From: CAZPMO01 sp964587515
GTDB lineage: Bacteria; Pseudomonadota; Alphaproteobacteria; MPNO01
DNA length: 38,287 nucleotides
NCBI GenBank assembly: GCA_964587515.1
Contig: CAZPMO010000023.1
Coordinates: forward strand, 1-38,287
Direction of reading: 5' to 3'
Shown: positions 7,239 through 14,998 of the stretch, piece by piece
Layout: every line of letters begins with the position of its first letter
Position numbering within the stretch: position 1 is the stretch's first letter
Translations under genes and position numbers: made by a program
The notes under the pieces: model-generated
Databases searched by the model: none
What the model saw: only the letters and a program-made list of their open reading frames with translations
Told to the model about the DNA's origin: nothing

Positions 7239-7590
7239 AGATTTCTCCGTTGTCGACCTTCACGTCATAGGGCTTCAGCCTGACATTCTTGTCGCCCGGA
7301 TGACGCCCGGTCCGGATATTGAATTCATAACCGTGCCACGGACAGACGATATGGACGTCCTCTTCCGAGAATTTGAGGCCCTTGCTGGTTTTGTCCTCGG
7401 CGAGGATTTCCTCGACCTTGTTCAGGATTTTGCCCTGGCAGACGGGGCCACCCTGGTGTGAGCAGTTGTTTTCATAGGCGAAATATTCACCATCGAGACG
7501 GAAAACGCCAATTTCCAGTTCGCCTTGGGCAATGATCTTGCGGTCTGTTTCGCCGAAATCCGATTCTTTACCGACATAGAGGTCTGGCAC
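7225..7590 (-). CDS. Rieske [2Fe-2S] ferredoxin-type protein
   Basis: A 121-residue soluble Rieske protein, an electron carrier or redox partner. The cluster ligands are clear: Cys43-x-His45 (NNCSHQGGPV) and Cys83-x2-His86 (VCPWHGYEF), and the C-terminal strand GEIYVVV is typical. The spacer between the two ligand pairs is 37 residues, much longer than the roughly 15-20 usual for Rieske ferredoxins; the extra piece is charged (KVEEILAEDKTSKGLKFSEE). GTG start at 7590 with a GGGAGA site upstream. First gene of the operon with the 113-residue protein and the amidohydrolase. No oxygenase alpha subunit is encoded in the window, so its electron acceptor is elsewhere or is one of these partners. 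Confidence 0.88.
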   Translation of the reverse strand: MPDLYVGKESDFGETDRKIIAQGELEIGVFRLDGEYFAYENNCSHQGGPVCQGKILNKVEEILAEDKTSKGLKFSEEDVHIVCPWHGYEFNIRTGRHPGDKNVRLKPYDVKVDNGEIYVVV

Positions 7591-7666
7591 TGTTCAGGTC
7601 TCCCAAGAGTCTGTATTTGTTGACTTATTCTCTGTGAGGGCACCCCGGAGGAGACCTCCGCGAAAG

Positions 7667-7694
7667 TCTATACCAACCCACCGATCTCACCCAA
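7667..7694 (-). promoter_or_regulatory. Putative promoter of the Rieske operon
   Basis: On the minus strand TTGGGT (7694-7689) and TATAGA (7672-7667) are separated by 16 bases. The predicted transcript start falls at the edge of a perfect palindrome, CGGAGG-AGA-CCTCCG (7646-7660), which could be an operator or an mRNA leader hairpin. Built from consensus matching only. Confidence 0.4.
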
Positions 7695-7936
7695 GCACTA
7701 ATTGGCCGCGATCGGCGCCGCCCTGGACCCGGCGGAAGCTCTAAATCCGCTAAAACACTTCGAAAATCCGGTTTGGGTAAACGTTCGTTAACTTTTCTTA
7801 CCTACAAACGGACACAGAATAGTCGCATTAGCGTCGCATCGCCGTCGCAATGGTCTGGCCAATTGCAAAACGTTCCGAAAGGGGCGCGACGCAAGGATTT
7901 TCCGGCCCCTGCGGCTGGTGTGACACCGGAGTGATA
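7695..7936. other. Intergenic region upstream of the M23 peptidase gene
   Basis: No gene seen. With the Rieske promoter segment the gap between the divergent genes is 346 bases. It holds a hairpin-capable GCGGA (7732-7736)/TCCGC (7746-7750). An AT-rich stretch near 7775-7805 contains TTAA followed seven bases later by TACC, an imperfect match to a CtrA-type site (TTAA-N7-TTAA). This is the likely promoter area of the peptidase-bactofilin pair, but no clean -35/-10 pair stands out. Confidence 0.35.
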
Positions 7937-9220
7937 ATGCATCGTCTCGATCACGAATCGTCCTTCGCCGCGGCATCGCGCCGGACATGGCAGTGGATGA
8001 CCGCCGAACGCCAGGTCATTCTGCGTTCGAAGGGGCATATGCGTTACGTTTCGGTGTCGCGGGCGCGCCAGATCGGCCTGGCCTGCTTGGCGCTGGCCGC
8101 CGCCGGTTGGATCGGCTTTTCCTCGGCGAGCTACTTCCAGTTCCAGATCAGGTTGCTGTCCAAGGAAGCGGTGATCGCGAAGACCGAGCAGGCGTATCGC
8201 GATCTGCTTGCCGACATGCAGGATTCGCGTTCGCGTTTTCTTGAGATCACGGGCATCCTGGAAAACAACCATACACATCTGGTCGGGCTTCTGAACAAGA
8301 ACAAGACGCTGCGCGGCGATCTGAAATCTCTGAAGAATAAACTGCGCCGGCATGAGGACATCAAGCGCGAACTCACCAGTCTGGAAGGCAAAGTACAAGA
8401 GGCCGAAGACCGTAACTCGAAGCTGGTTGGCCGACTGGATACCAAGAATTCGGAACTGACCGCGGCAATTACCGCGAACACCGTGGCCAGCGACAAGGGC
8501 GAAAAAATGAACGCGCGGGTCGCGGGCCTCGAAAAGCGCCTGGATCAGGTGCGTGGTTCGCAGAAGGCGCTGATCAACCGCATCACCGCGACGACCGTGG
8601 GCGATATCCGTCGACTCAGCCGTCTGATCGCTCAGACGGGATTGAACTCGCAGGCGCTGATCGCGGCAAACCGTTCGTCCAAACGCGGCCAGGGCGGCCC
8701 CTTCATTCCAGTTCGCGGAGCAGGCGACGGGTCGAAGGTCGGCCAAGCCATTTCCGTTCTTTATTCCCATATTGATCGCTGGGAAAGTCTGCAACGCGTG
8801 GTGCGCCGATTGCCGTTGGCCACGCCCGTTGACAGCTATTATATCGCCAGCAAGTTCGGCAAGCGGCGCGATCCGTTCAACAAGAGATGGGGCGTGCATC
8901 GCGGTCTCGATCTCGCCGGGCGCTCCGGCCAATCCGTCCGCGCCGTCGCGCGCGGCAAGGTTGTGCGCGCACGCTGGAAGGGCCGGTACGGCCGGATGAT
9001 CGAAATCGATCACGGCAACGGCATTCACACGCTCTACGGCCACTTGCTCAAAATCAAGGTTAAGCGCGGCCAGACGGTGAAATACCGTCAGCTCATCGGC
9101 CGGATGGGCTCCTCTGGCCGCAGCACCGGACCGCACCTTCACTACGAAATACTGGTGAACGGCAAGCAGGTTGATCCGATTAAATTTTTGAATGCGGGGA
9201 AAAATGTTCTCAAAGGCTAA
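7937..9220 (+). CDS. Membrane-anchored M23 peptidoglycan endopeptidase (LytM domain)
   Basis: A 427-residue cell-wall hydrolase. One membrane helix (about 46-66, IGLACLALAAAGWIGF) follows a short cytoplasmic N-terminus. A long charged coiled-coil region (about 75-200) comes next, and the LytM domain ends the protein in the periplasm. The zinc site is intact: HRGLDLAG (His321, Asp325), GNGIHTLYGHL, and HLHYE (His400, His402). The ATG at 7937 has GGAG five bases upstream; an in-frame ATG at 7850 would add 29 unlikely residues. Its last 17 bases overlap the bactofilin start, so the two are translationally coupled. Pairing of an M23 peptidase with a bactofilin is known in Alphaproteobacteria (LmdC type) and other bacteria, where the bactofilin places the peptidase to set cell shape. 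Confidence 0.9.
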   Translation: MHRLDHESSFAAASRRTWQWMTAERQVILRSKGHMRYVSVSRARQIGLACLALAAAGWIGFSSASYFQFQIRLLSKEAVIAKTEQAYRDLLADMQDSRSRFLEITGILENNHTHLVGLLNKNKTLRGDLKSLKNKLRRHEDIKRELTSLEGKVQEAEDRNSKLVGRLDTKNSELTAAITANTVASDKGEKMNARVAGLEKRLDQVRGSQKALINRITATTVGDIRRLSRLIAQTGLNSQALIAANRSSKRGQGGPFIPVRGAGDGSKVGQAISVLYSHIDRWESLQRVVRRLPLATPVDSYYIASKFGKRRDPFNKRWGVHRGLDLAGRSGQSVRAVARGKVVRARWKGRYGRMIEIDHGNGIHTLYGHLLKIKVKRGQTVKYRQLIGRMGSSGRSTGPHLHYEILVNGKQVDPIKFLNAGKNVLKG

Positions 9221-9635
9221 GCCGAAGACCACACGCGCCACGCCGACCGTGCCGCCGTCCATCCTCAGTTCCGACAGCCGCGTCAGTGGAGATTTTACCA
9301 GTGACGGCGAGGTTCAGATCGACGGCATCGTCAAGGGCGACGTAAAGTGTTCCAGGCTTTCCGTGGGGTCGTCAGGTCATATTCAGGGCGAAATCATTGC
9401 CGATACCGCGCTGATCCGCGGCAAGGTCGAAGGGCAGATTTCGGCCAAGAACGTGACCCTGACCCGCACCGCCCGCGTTGTCGGCGATATCGTGCATGAC
9501 ACGCTGACCATCGAGCCCGGCGCCCATCTCGACGGGCATTGCAAACGCATGGACTCGCCCGCCGCCATTTCGGACGACAGGCCCGAGGCCAAGATCAATC
9601 TGGTTGTCAGCGAGGCTAAGAAGACGGCCGGCTGA
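9204..9635 (+). CDS. Bactofilin (polymer-forming cytoskeletal protein)
   Basis: A 143-residue bactofilin. The core beta-helix (about 22-118) shows the repeating Gly/hydrophobic pattern, for example GEVQIDGIVKGDVKCSRLSV followed by GSSGHIQGEI and ALIRGKVEGQISAKNV. Bactofilins form nucleotide-free filaments at the membrane and recruit wall enzymes. The ATG at 9204 sits just after GGGGA and lies inside the end of the M23 peptidase gene, a 17-base overlap. An in-frame start at 9192 is possible but has a poorer context. Its 3' end overlaps by 20 bases the convergent threonine dehydratase gene. The tails outside the core are short and polar, as usual. Confidence 0.93.
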   Translation: MFSKAKPKTTRATPTVPPSILSSDSRVSGDFTSDGEVQIDGIVKGDVKCSRLSVGSSGHIQGEIIADTALIRGKVEGQISAKNVTLTRTARVVGDIVHDTLTIEPGAHLDGHCKRMDSPAAISDDRPEAKINLVVSEAKKTAG

Positions 9636-10626
9636 GAATTTCGGCGAACGTCTTCGGGTCGACGTTCCCGCCCGAACAAACGACAATCACCGTCTTGCCG
9701 CGGCAATCAACCTTGCCCGCCAGCGCCGCCGCCAGTGCGATGGCGCCGCCGGGCTCGGCGACCAATTTCAGATGAAGGAATGCCTGGCGCATCGCTCGCG
9801 CGGTGTCGTCGTCGCCGACCACCAGGCCACCCGCCAACAACCGCTTGTTCACCGCGAAAGTTAGAATGCCCGGCGTCGGCACGCGCAGCGCGTCGCAAAA
9901 GGTTTCATGGCCGGGCGCGATCGTCTCGCGCCGGCCCGACGCCAGCGACCGCGCGGTGTCATCGAATCCGTCCGGCTCCACCGCATATATCGCGATTCCC
10001 GGAAACCGTTCCGAGAGCGCTATCGCGCAACCGCTGATCAGGCCGCCGCCGCTGACCGGGACCAGCGCGATGTCGGGCCGCGCCTTCAACGCGTCCGCCT
10101 GATCCGCGGCTTCGAGCCCCACGGTGCCCTGGCCCGCCATGATGAAGGGGTCGTCGTAGGGCGGGACCATGACCGCCCCGGTGCGCCGGGCAATTTCGGC
10201 GCAAATGTCCTCACGCACTTCACTGGCGCGGTCGTAAGGCACGATCTTCGCGCCGTGGGCGCGCGTGCTTTCGGTCTTGATGGCGGGCGCATCGGCCGGC
10301 ATCACGATGGTCGCCGGCATGTCGAGGATCGCGGCCGCGGCGGCCACGGCCTGGCCGTGATTGCCGGACGAGAAGGTAACGACCCCGCCGCGCCGCTCCG
10401 CCGCGTTGAGCCGGCTGAGGGTGTTCCAGGCGCCGCGAAACTTAAAGGCGCCCGTTCGCTGCAGCATCTCCGCCTTGATCAGCAGCCGGCCGCCGACCAG
10501 CGTGTTAAGGCTCGGGGATTCAAGCAATGGCGTGCGGACCGCCCGGCCCTCCAGCCGCGCCGCCGCCTCGAGGATATCTTCGAAGCCGGGAAGCCGGTCC
10601 GTTCCTGGATGGTCCTGGCCGATCAC
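9616..10626 (-). CDS. Threonine/serine dehydratase family PLP enzyme
   Basis: A 336-residue fold-type II PLP enzyme of the threonine dehydratase / serine racemase / hydroxyaspartate dehydratase group. Lys62 in TGAFKFRGAWN is the PLP Schiff-base lysine; SSGNHGQAVA is the cofactor phosphate/carboxylate loop, and PVSGGGLISG the glycine-rich phosphate loop. There is no C-terminal ACT domain, so it looks like a catabolic or racemase-like form rather than IlvA. The GTG start at 10626 overlaps the HAD gene stop (GTGA), giving a coupled pair; a longer frame to 10722 would run through the HAD gene. Its stop lies inside the bactofilin gene end on the other strand. It converts L-threonine or serine, or hydroxyaspartate, to an oxo acid plus ammonia. 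Confidence 0.85.
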   Translation of the reverse strand: MIGQDHPGTDRLPGFEDILEAAARLEGRAVRTPLLESPSLNTLVGGRLLIKAEMLQRTGAFKFRGAWNTLSRLNAAERRGGVVTFSSGNHGQAVAAAAAILDMPATIVMPADAPAIKTESTRAHGAKIVPYDRASEVREDICAEIARRTGAVMVPPYDDPFIMAGQGTVGLEAADQADALKARPDIALVPVSGGGLISGCAIALSERFPGIAIYAVEPDGFDDTARSLASGRRETIAPGHETFCDALRVPTPGILTFAVNKRLLAGGLVVGDDDTARAMRQAFLHLKLVAEPGGAIALAAALAGKVDCRGKTVIVVCSGGNVDPKTFAEILSRPSS

Positions 10627-11309
10627 AAGCCGAGCAGCGACGGCAATTCCGCCAGGGTTCTCAACTCCGCCTGAGGAATGCCAGGGAGCAACTCCGTCGG
10701 CTGTTCGAACCGGTTGATCCACGCCACCCGGAAGCCGAACGCGGCCGCGCCGCTGGCATCCCAGGCGTTGGACGACTGGAAGCTGATCCGTTCCGGCGCC
10801 AGTTTCAGCCTGTCGACGGCGAACTGATATACGGCGGGGTCGGGCTTGAATACACCCACGTCATCGACGGACAGGATCATGTCGAGGAGGTCGAATATCC
10901 CGGCGCTCTTTACCGCCGCGACCAGCATGGTCATGGAGCCGTTTGACAGGATCGCCGTTTTCACGCCCCCGTCCTTCAGATGTTTGAGCGTGTCCGTCAC
11001 TTCGGGATAGGTTTCGAACGACAGATAGAGTTCCATGAGGCGGGCCCTGAGGGCGGGGTCTTCGAGGCCACAGGCCTGCATTGAATAATCAAGCGCATCC
11101 GCCGTCACCTGCCAGAAATCTGCGTGCCGGCGCATCAGGCTGCGCAGCCAGGTATATTGGAGCTGTTTCTGACGCCACAGCGCCGACAACTCGTCGGCTT
11201 GGTCGCCGATGTCGTCGCGGCAACGCGCCACCGCCGAATTGAAATCGAACAGGGTGCCGTATGCGTCGAAGACGCAGGCGCCGATATCGTCGAATTGTGG
11301 GTCCGCCAT
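10623..11309 (-). CDS. HAD-superfamily hydrolase, haloacid dehalogenase type II-like
   Basis: A 228-residue HAD hydrolase close in length and motif to L-2-haloacid dehalogenases. Motif I is CVFDAYGTLFD with nucleophile Asp15. The cap region is helical and ends in LKDGGVKTAILSNGSM (motif II Ser), then VGVFKPDPAVYQ (motif III Lys), and SSNAWDASGAAAFGFRVAWINR (motif IV region). The ATG at 11309 follows a GGGG-type site and gives the family-typical length; upstream in-frame starts would add a basic, non-conserved stretch. It is coupled by a four-base overlap to the PLP dehydratase downstream. It may dehalogenate 2-haloacids or be a phosphatase of the same fold; motifs favour the former. Confidence 0.83.
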   Translation of the reverse strand: MADPQFDDIGACVFDAYGTLFDFNSAVARCRDDIGDQADELSALWRQKQLQYTWLRSLMRRHADFWQVTADALDYSMQACGLEDPALRARLMELYLSFETYPEVTDTLKHLKDGGVKTAILSNGSMTMLVAAVKSAGIFDLLDMILSVDDVGVFKPDPAVYQFAVDRLKLAPERISFQSSNAWDASGAAAFGFRVAWINRFEQPTELLPGIPQAELRTLAELPSLLGL

Positions 11310-11384
11310 CTCACGCCCCGTGTTTCCAACTCGCACCCATATACATCGCGTCGGCGCGGCCGACAACGTCCCGGCGGCGGTCGT

Positions 11385-13455
11385 TTAACGCGCCAGATCG
11401 GATTCCAGGGAATACGCCAGGTTCTTTTCGCTGAGTTTTCGGCGGTAAACCTGGAGATTTTCCATCACCCGCTGGACGTAGTTGCGGGTTTCGCGATAGG
11501 GGATCATCTCGATCCAGTCGATCGCGTTGAAATCGACGGCGCGCGGATCGCCGAGGTTCCGGATCCAGCGGCGGACAGCGTTGGGTCCCGCGTTATAGGC
11601 CGCGATGGAAAGCACGTAAGAACCGTCGAACCGTTTCAGAAGCTCTCTCAAATAAGCCCGCCCCAACCGAATATTGTAGTCCGGGTCGCGGGTCAGGCGG
11701 CTGCGGGAATATCGCACCCTGAGGTCGCGCGCCACGGCCCGCGCGGTACGCGGCATGAGCTGCATCAGGCCCAGCGCGCCGGCGCCGCTTTTGGCTTTCG
11801 CGTATAGATTGCTTTCCTGGCGCGCCACGGCGAGCAGCAGGCCGCGTTCCGGCCGGCCATCCGGCATCGCGATCACCGGGTAGGCGAGGGAGGGCAGGTG
11901 GACGCCCTTGCGATAGGCGTGACGCGCAACGCGCACCGCGAGGTCGCGCCGGTTGATCGATAGCGCCAGCCGGCCCACCAGGGTCTGGTGTTCGGCGTCG
12001 TCGGACAACCGCGCGAGCCGGGTCATGAATCTGCGTACCAGCTTTTCTTCGCCAAGCTGGTCGAGAATCCGGACGATTCGCGTCTCCTCGCGCGCCTCGA
12101 AGCGGCGAATTGCCTCCGGCGCGGGTTCCGTTTCGTTGTCCGAGGCCGTGACGGCGGTCGCCGCGGCCGGGTCGGTCCGTTCCGCCGCGAGCTGGCCATA
12201 AAAGGTGTTGCCGAGGGCGGCGGCGCGCCCGTCCGCCTCCTCGTCGAGGATGGGATCGGCGAGGTCGCCGTCGAGCCGTCCCCACCAGTGCCTCCCCGTG
12301 TAGCGGCCCGCGCCGGGTTCTCCGCCNNNNNNNNNNGGTCGCGCGCCCGGCCCAATAGGCGGCGCGCGCGCGACTGATCGGAAAGCGCACGGCGCGGTAA
12401 AGACGCTGAAAATACCCCAGAGCTTCGCGAGGCTTGTTGAGAAAGCGAAGCGCGATCCAGCCGGCCAGCCACTCCGCCTCGGCGAAATTCGCGCCGGTGC
12501 TAAGCTGGTGTTCACGGACAATCCGGTAGGCGTCGGCCACCCGTCCCCGCGCCAGCAGCGGGCGGACCATCGCGGCTCGTTCGGACCACCATTTTTCGGG
12601 CCTGATGAGATCCCTGGGCGGATTGAGGAGTATCTCCACCGCATCGTCGATGCGGTCCTTGCGCCGCCGCCACTTCAGTCGCTCATACAGCAGTCCCGGA
12701 TCGCGCTTCAGGCCTTCCGGCACGCGGCGGAGCGCCCAGTCGACGCCGCCGCGATACAGCCGCAGCGCCATCCGCGCGCGCGCGAGTTTGGCCTCGCCCG
12801 ACGGAACCCGGTTCATCGTGCGCCGAGCCTGGCGGAATTTACCGTCCCACAGCAATCGGTCCAGCCGGTCCCAATGATCCTCGCCGCGCAGCAGCTTGCG
12901 ATATCGTCTCAGGAAATTGCGCTCTTGCCGTCGTCCGAAATCGCCTTCGACCCACGTGTTGCGGATCACCGCGGCGCCTTCGGTCTTGCGTCCGGTGGCG
13001 ATCAACGCCGCGCCCAGCATCACCCCGCCATCGGTGGTAAGGGGCGGATGTTTCTTGAGCCAGGCGAGGATCCGATCTTTTGGAAGGCGGTCCGTCATGG
13101 CCTCTTCGGCGCGGCGCGCGAGATTATCCTGGCTCGGCCAGTCGGGATTGGCTTCGATGAATTCGGTGATTTCGGAAAATGACACGCGGGCGCCGGGGCG
13201 CGTCATGTGAAACCAGCGCAGCACTTTGGTCGCCAGCGGATCGCGGCCCTTGCGCGCATATCTGAAAGCGCGCCGCCAGTTATTGCGGTGTCCCGCCGAA
13301 AACGCCAAGCGGAACGTGCGTTTATCGGCGCGCGACAAGAGCGCCCGCGACTCCACCGATGTCGCCGCGGCGTGCGCAATCGCGGCCGGCCCTGGCGTGC
13401 CAAGCATCAGCGGCGCTACGAAGACGGCACATACCAAGGTCGCGACGAGTCTCAA
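11385..13455 (-). CDS. Soluble lytic murein transglycosylase (Slt-type), split by an assembly gap
   Basis: A periplasmic lytic transglycosylase that cleaves peptidoglycan to 1,6-anhydromuropeptides. A signal peptide (MRLVATLVCAVFVAPLMLG) is followed by a long alpha-superhelical U-domain (FIEANPDWPSQDNL, LRRYRKLLRGEDHW, REALGYFQRLYRAVRF). The C-terminal SLT domain has catalytic Glu in VARQESNLYAKAKSG, then GLMQLMPRTA and AAYNAGPNAVRRW. The start is TTG at 13455 with a GGGAGAG site. Ten Ns at 12327-12336 interrupt the gene: the N-terminal part reads in one frame up to YWAGRAT and the C-terminal part in another from the N-run on. The gap length is therefore a placeholder, and the gene is probably intact in the organism. 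Real length cannot be given. Confidence 0.88.
12327..12336. other. Assembly gap (ten Ns)
   Basis: A run of ten N inside the lytic transglycosylase gene. Coding frames before and after differ by one phase and both are well conserved, so the true missing length is not ten bases (modulo three). Confidence 0.97.
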
Positions 13456-13495
13456 GCGGTCTCTCCCGGAGCGTCTGCTCTTTGCTCCTCAAGCA

Positions 13496-13607
13496 TATAA
13501 TACAACTGTCGTGGTATGGTTAATAAAGACTTAGGGACACTTCCCTAAACCGGTGTCTGCTTGCCGACCGTGACCAGTGCGGTTAGTCTGGCAGACAACT
13601 GACACCG
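13496..13607. promoter_or_regulatory. slt-dapA divergent promoter region with nested inverted repeats
   Basis: Between the divergent lytic transglycosylase and dapA genes. A perfect -10-like TATAAT is at 13496-13501 without a good -35. Downstream come three symmetric elements: TTAGGGA-CACT-TCCCTAA (13531-13548), GTCTG-G-CAGAC (13586-13596), and CGGTGTC (13551-13557) with GACACCG (13601-13607). If transcription starts after the TATAAT, these would fold in the dapA leader. It does not resemble the long lysine riboswitch. Function is inferred. Confidence 0.4.
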
Positions 13608-13625
13608 ATATTCGGGGAGAGGGCC

Positions 13626-14501
13626 ATGTTCAGCGGGTCCATATGTGCATTGATTACACCGTTCCGTGACGGGGCGGTGGATGAGAGCGCGTTCGAGCGC
13701 TTCGTCGATTGGCAGATCGAGCAGGGAACCCATGGGGTCGTGCCCTGCGGGACGACCGGCGAATCGCCGACGCTCAGCCATGCGGAGCAGATGCGGGTCA
13801 CCGAAATCTGCATCTCCATTGCCAAGGGCAGGGTTCCGGTGATCGCCGGCACGGGATCGAATTCGACCGCCGAGGCGATCGCGCTGACCGAACACGCCAA
13901 GGAGGCCGGCGCCGACGCGGCGCTGGTGGTCACGCCCTATTACAACAAGCCCACCCAGGAAGGGCTCTACCAGCATTTCAAGGCGATCAACGACGCCGTC
14001 GATCTGCCGATCATCATGTACAACATTCCCGGGCGTTGCGTGATCGACATGTCGGTCGAGACCATGGCGCGGCTGGCCAAGCTGCCCAATATCGTCGGCG
14101 TAAAGGACGCGACCGCCGAAGTCGCGCGCGCGACTTCGCAGCGCCTGGCCTGCGGCGACGATTTCTGCCAGCTCTCCGGCGAAGACGTGACCCAGATCGG
14201 GTTCCTCGCCCAAGGCGGCGTCGGCTGCATTTCGGTGACCGCCAACTTAGCGCCCAAGGAGATGTCGGATATGCACGCCGCCTGGCGCGACGGCGACGTG
14301 GCTTCGGCGCAGAGCCTCAACGACCGGTTGACGCCGCTGCACACCGACTTGTTCTGCGAATCCAACCCGGGGCCCGTGAAGTATGGCGCGAGCCTGCTCG
14401 ACAGATGCTCGCCGGAAACCCGTTTGCCGCTCTGCGAAATCAGCGCCCAGTCCAAGCAGAAGGTCGAGGACGCAATGAGGTCGGCCGGCCTGCTTAATTA
14501 G
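13626..14501 (+). CDS. dapA: 4-hydroxy-tetrahydrodipicolinate synthase
   Basis: A 291-residue TIM-barrel aldolase that condenses pyruvate with aspartate semialdehyde, the committed step to meso-diaminopimelate and lysine. Active-site residues are all present: Thr43-Thr44 in PCGTTGESPTL, Tyr132 in IIMYNIPGR, Arg137, and the Schiff-base Lys160 in IVGVKDAT. ALVVTPYYNKPTQEG is the family signature. ATG at 13626 follows GGGGAGAGGG closely. It is divergent from the lytic transglycosylase, both serving the cell wall, and smpB follows after 19 bases on the same strand. The leader carries inverted repeats that could control it. Confidence 0.96.
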   Translation: MFSGSICALITPFRDGAVDESAFERFVDWQIEQGTHGVVPCGTTGESPTLSHAEQMRVTEICISIAKGRVPVIAGTGSNSTAEAIALTEHAKEAGADAALVVTPYYNKPTQEGLYQHFKAINDAVDLPIIMYNIPGRCVIDMSVETMARLAKLPNIVGVKDATAEVARATSQRLACGDDFCQLSGEDVTQIGFLAQGGVGCISVTANLAPKEMSDMHAAWRDGDVASAQSLNDRLTPLHTDLFCESNPGPVKYGASLLDRCSPETRLPLCEISAQSKQKVEDAMRSAGLLN

Positions 14502-14520
14502 GTTAAGGGCCCGTCCGGGA

Positions 14521-14994
14521 ATGGCGCGCGCGCGAACCGATGCCTCGCGGGCGGTCGCCCAGAACCGCAAGGCGCGATACAACTACACCATCGAGGATTC
14601 GCTGGAGACCGGCATCGTGCTCACCGGCAGCGAAGTCAAGGCGCTGCGCGAGGGCCGCGCCAACATCGCCGAATCCTATGCGCGGCCGATCGATGGCGAG
14701 TTGTTCCTGGTCAACGCACATATCCCCGAATACAAGCAGGCGGGCCAGTTCAATCATGAGCCGCGCCGGCCCCGGAAGCTTCTGTTGCGTCGGCGCCAGA
14801 TCGATCGCCTGCTGAACGAGGTCCAGCGCGACGGCGTGACGCTGGTGCCGTTAAAGCTCTATTTCAACGATCGCGGTATCGCCAAACTGGAGCTCGGCAT
14901 CGCGGTCGGTAAACGCCAATACGACAAGCGTCAGACGACCAAGCAACGCGACTGGGACCGCCAGAAGGCCCGGTTGATACGCGATAAGGGGTAG
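14521..14994 (+). CDS. smpB: SsrA-binding protein SmpB
   Basis: A 157-residue protein that binds tmRNA and brings it to stalled ribosomes for trans-translation. The family sequence is clear: VAQNRKARYNYTIEDSLETG, the GSEVKALREGRANIAESY block, then a central DGELFLVNAHIPEYKQ. The C-terminal basic tail (KRQYDKRQTTKQRDWDRQK) folds in the mRNA channel. It follows dapA by 19 bases, an order often seen in Alphaproteobacteria. No ssrA gene is seen nearby. Its stop is four bases from that of the convergent acyl-CoA-dehydrogenase-like gene. Confidence 0.97.
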   Translation: MARARTDASRAVAQNRKARYNYTIEDSLETGIVLTGSEVKALREGRANIAESYARPIDGELFLVNAHIPEYKQAGQFNHEPRRPRKLLLRRRQIDRLLNEVQRDGVTLVPLKLYFNDRGIAKLELGIAVGKRQYDKRQTTKQRDWDRQKARLIRDKG

Positions 14995-14998
14995 TGCC

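Noticed and set aside
7775..7805. CtrA-binding site upstream of the peptidase-bactofilin pair
   Set aside because: Only one half matches TTAA-N7-TTAA; the second half is TACC, so it is kept only as a note.
7802..9262. 486-codon open frame on the minus strand
   Set aside because: Covers the M23 peptidase gene from the other side; the plus-strand gene has clear catalytic motifs and a good start.
13496..13625. Lysine riboswitch ahead of dapA
   Set aside because: The leader is too short and lacks the conserved L-box core; only local palindromes are present.
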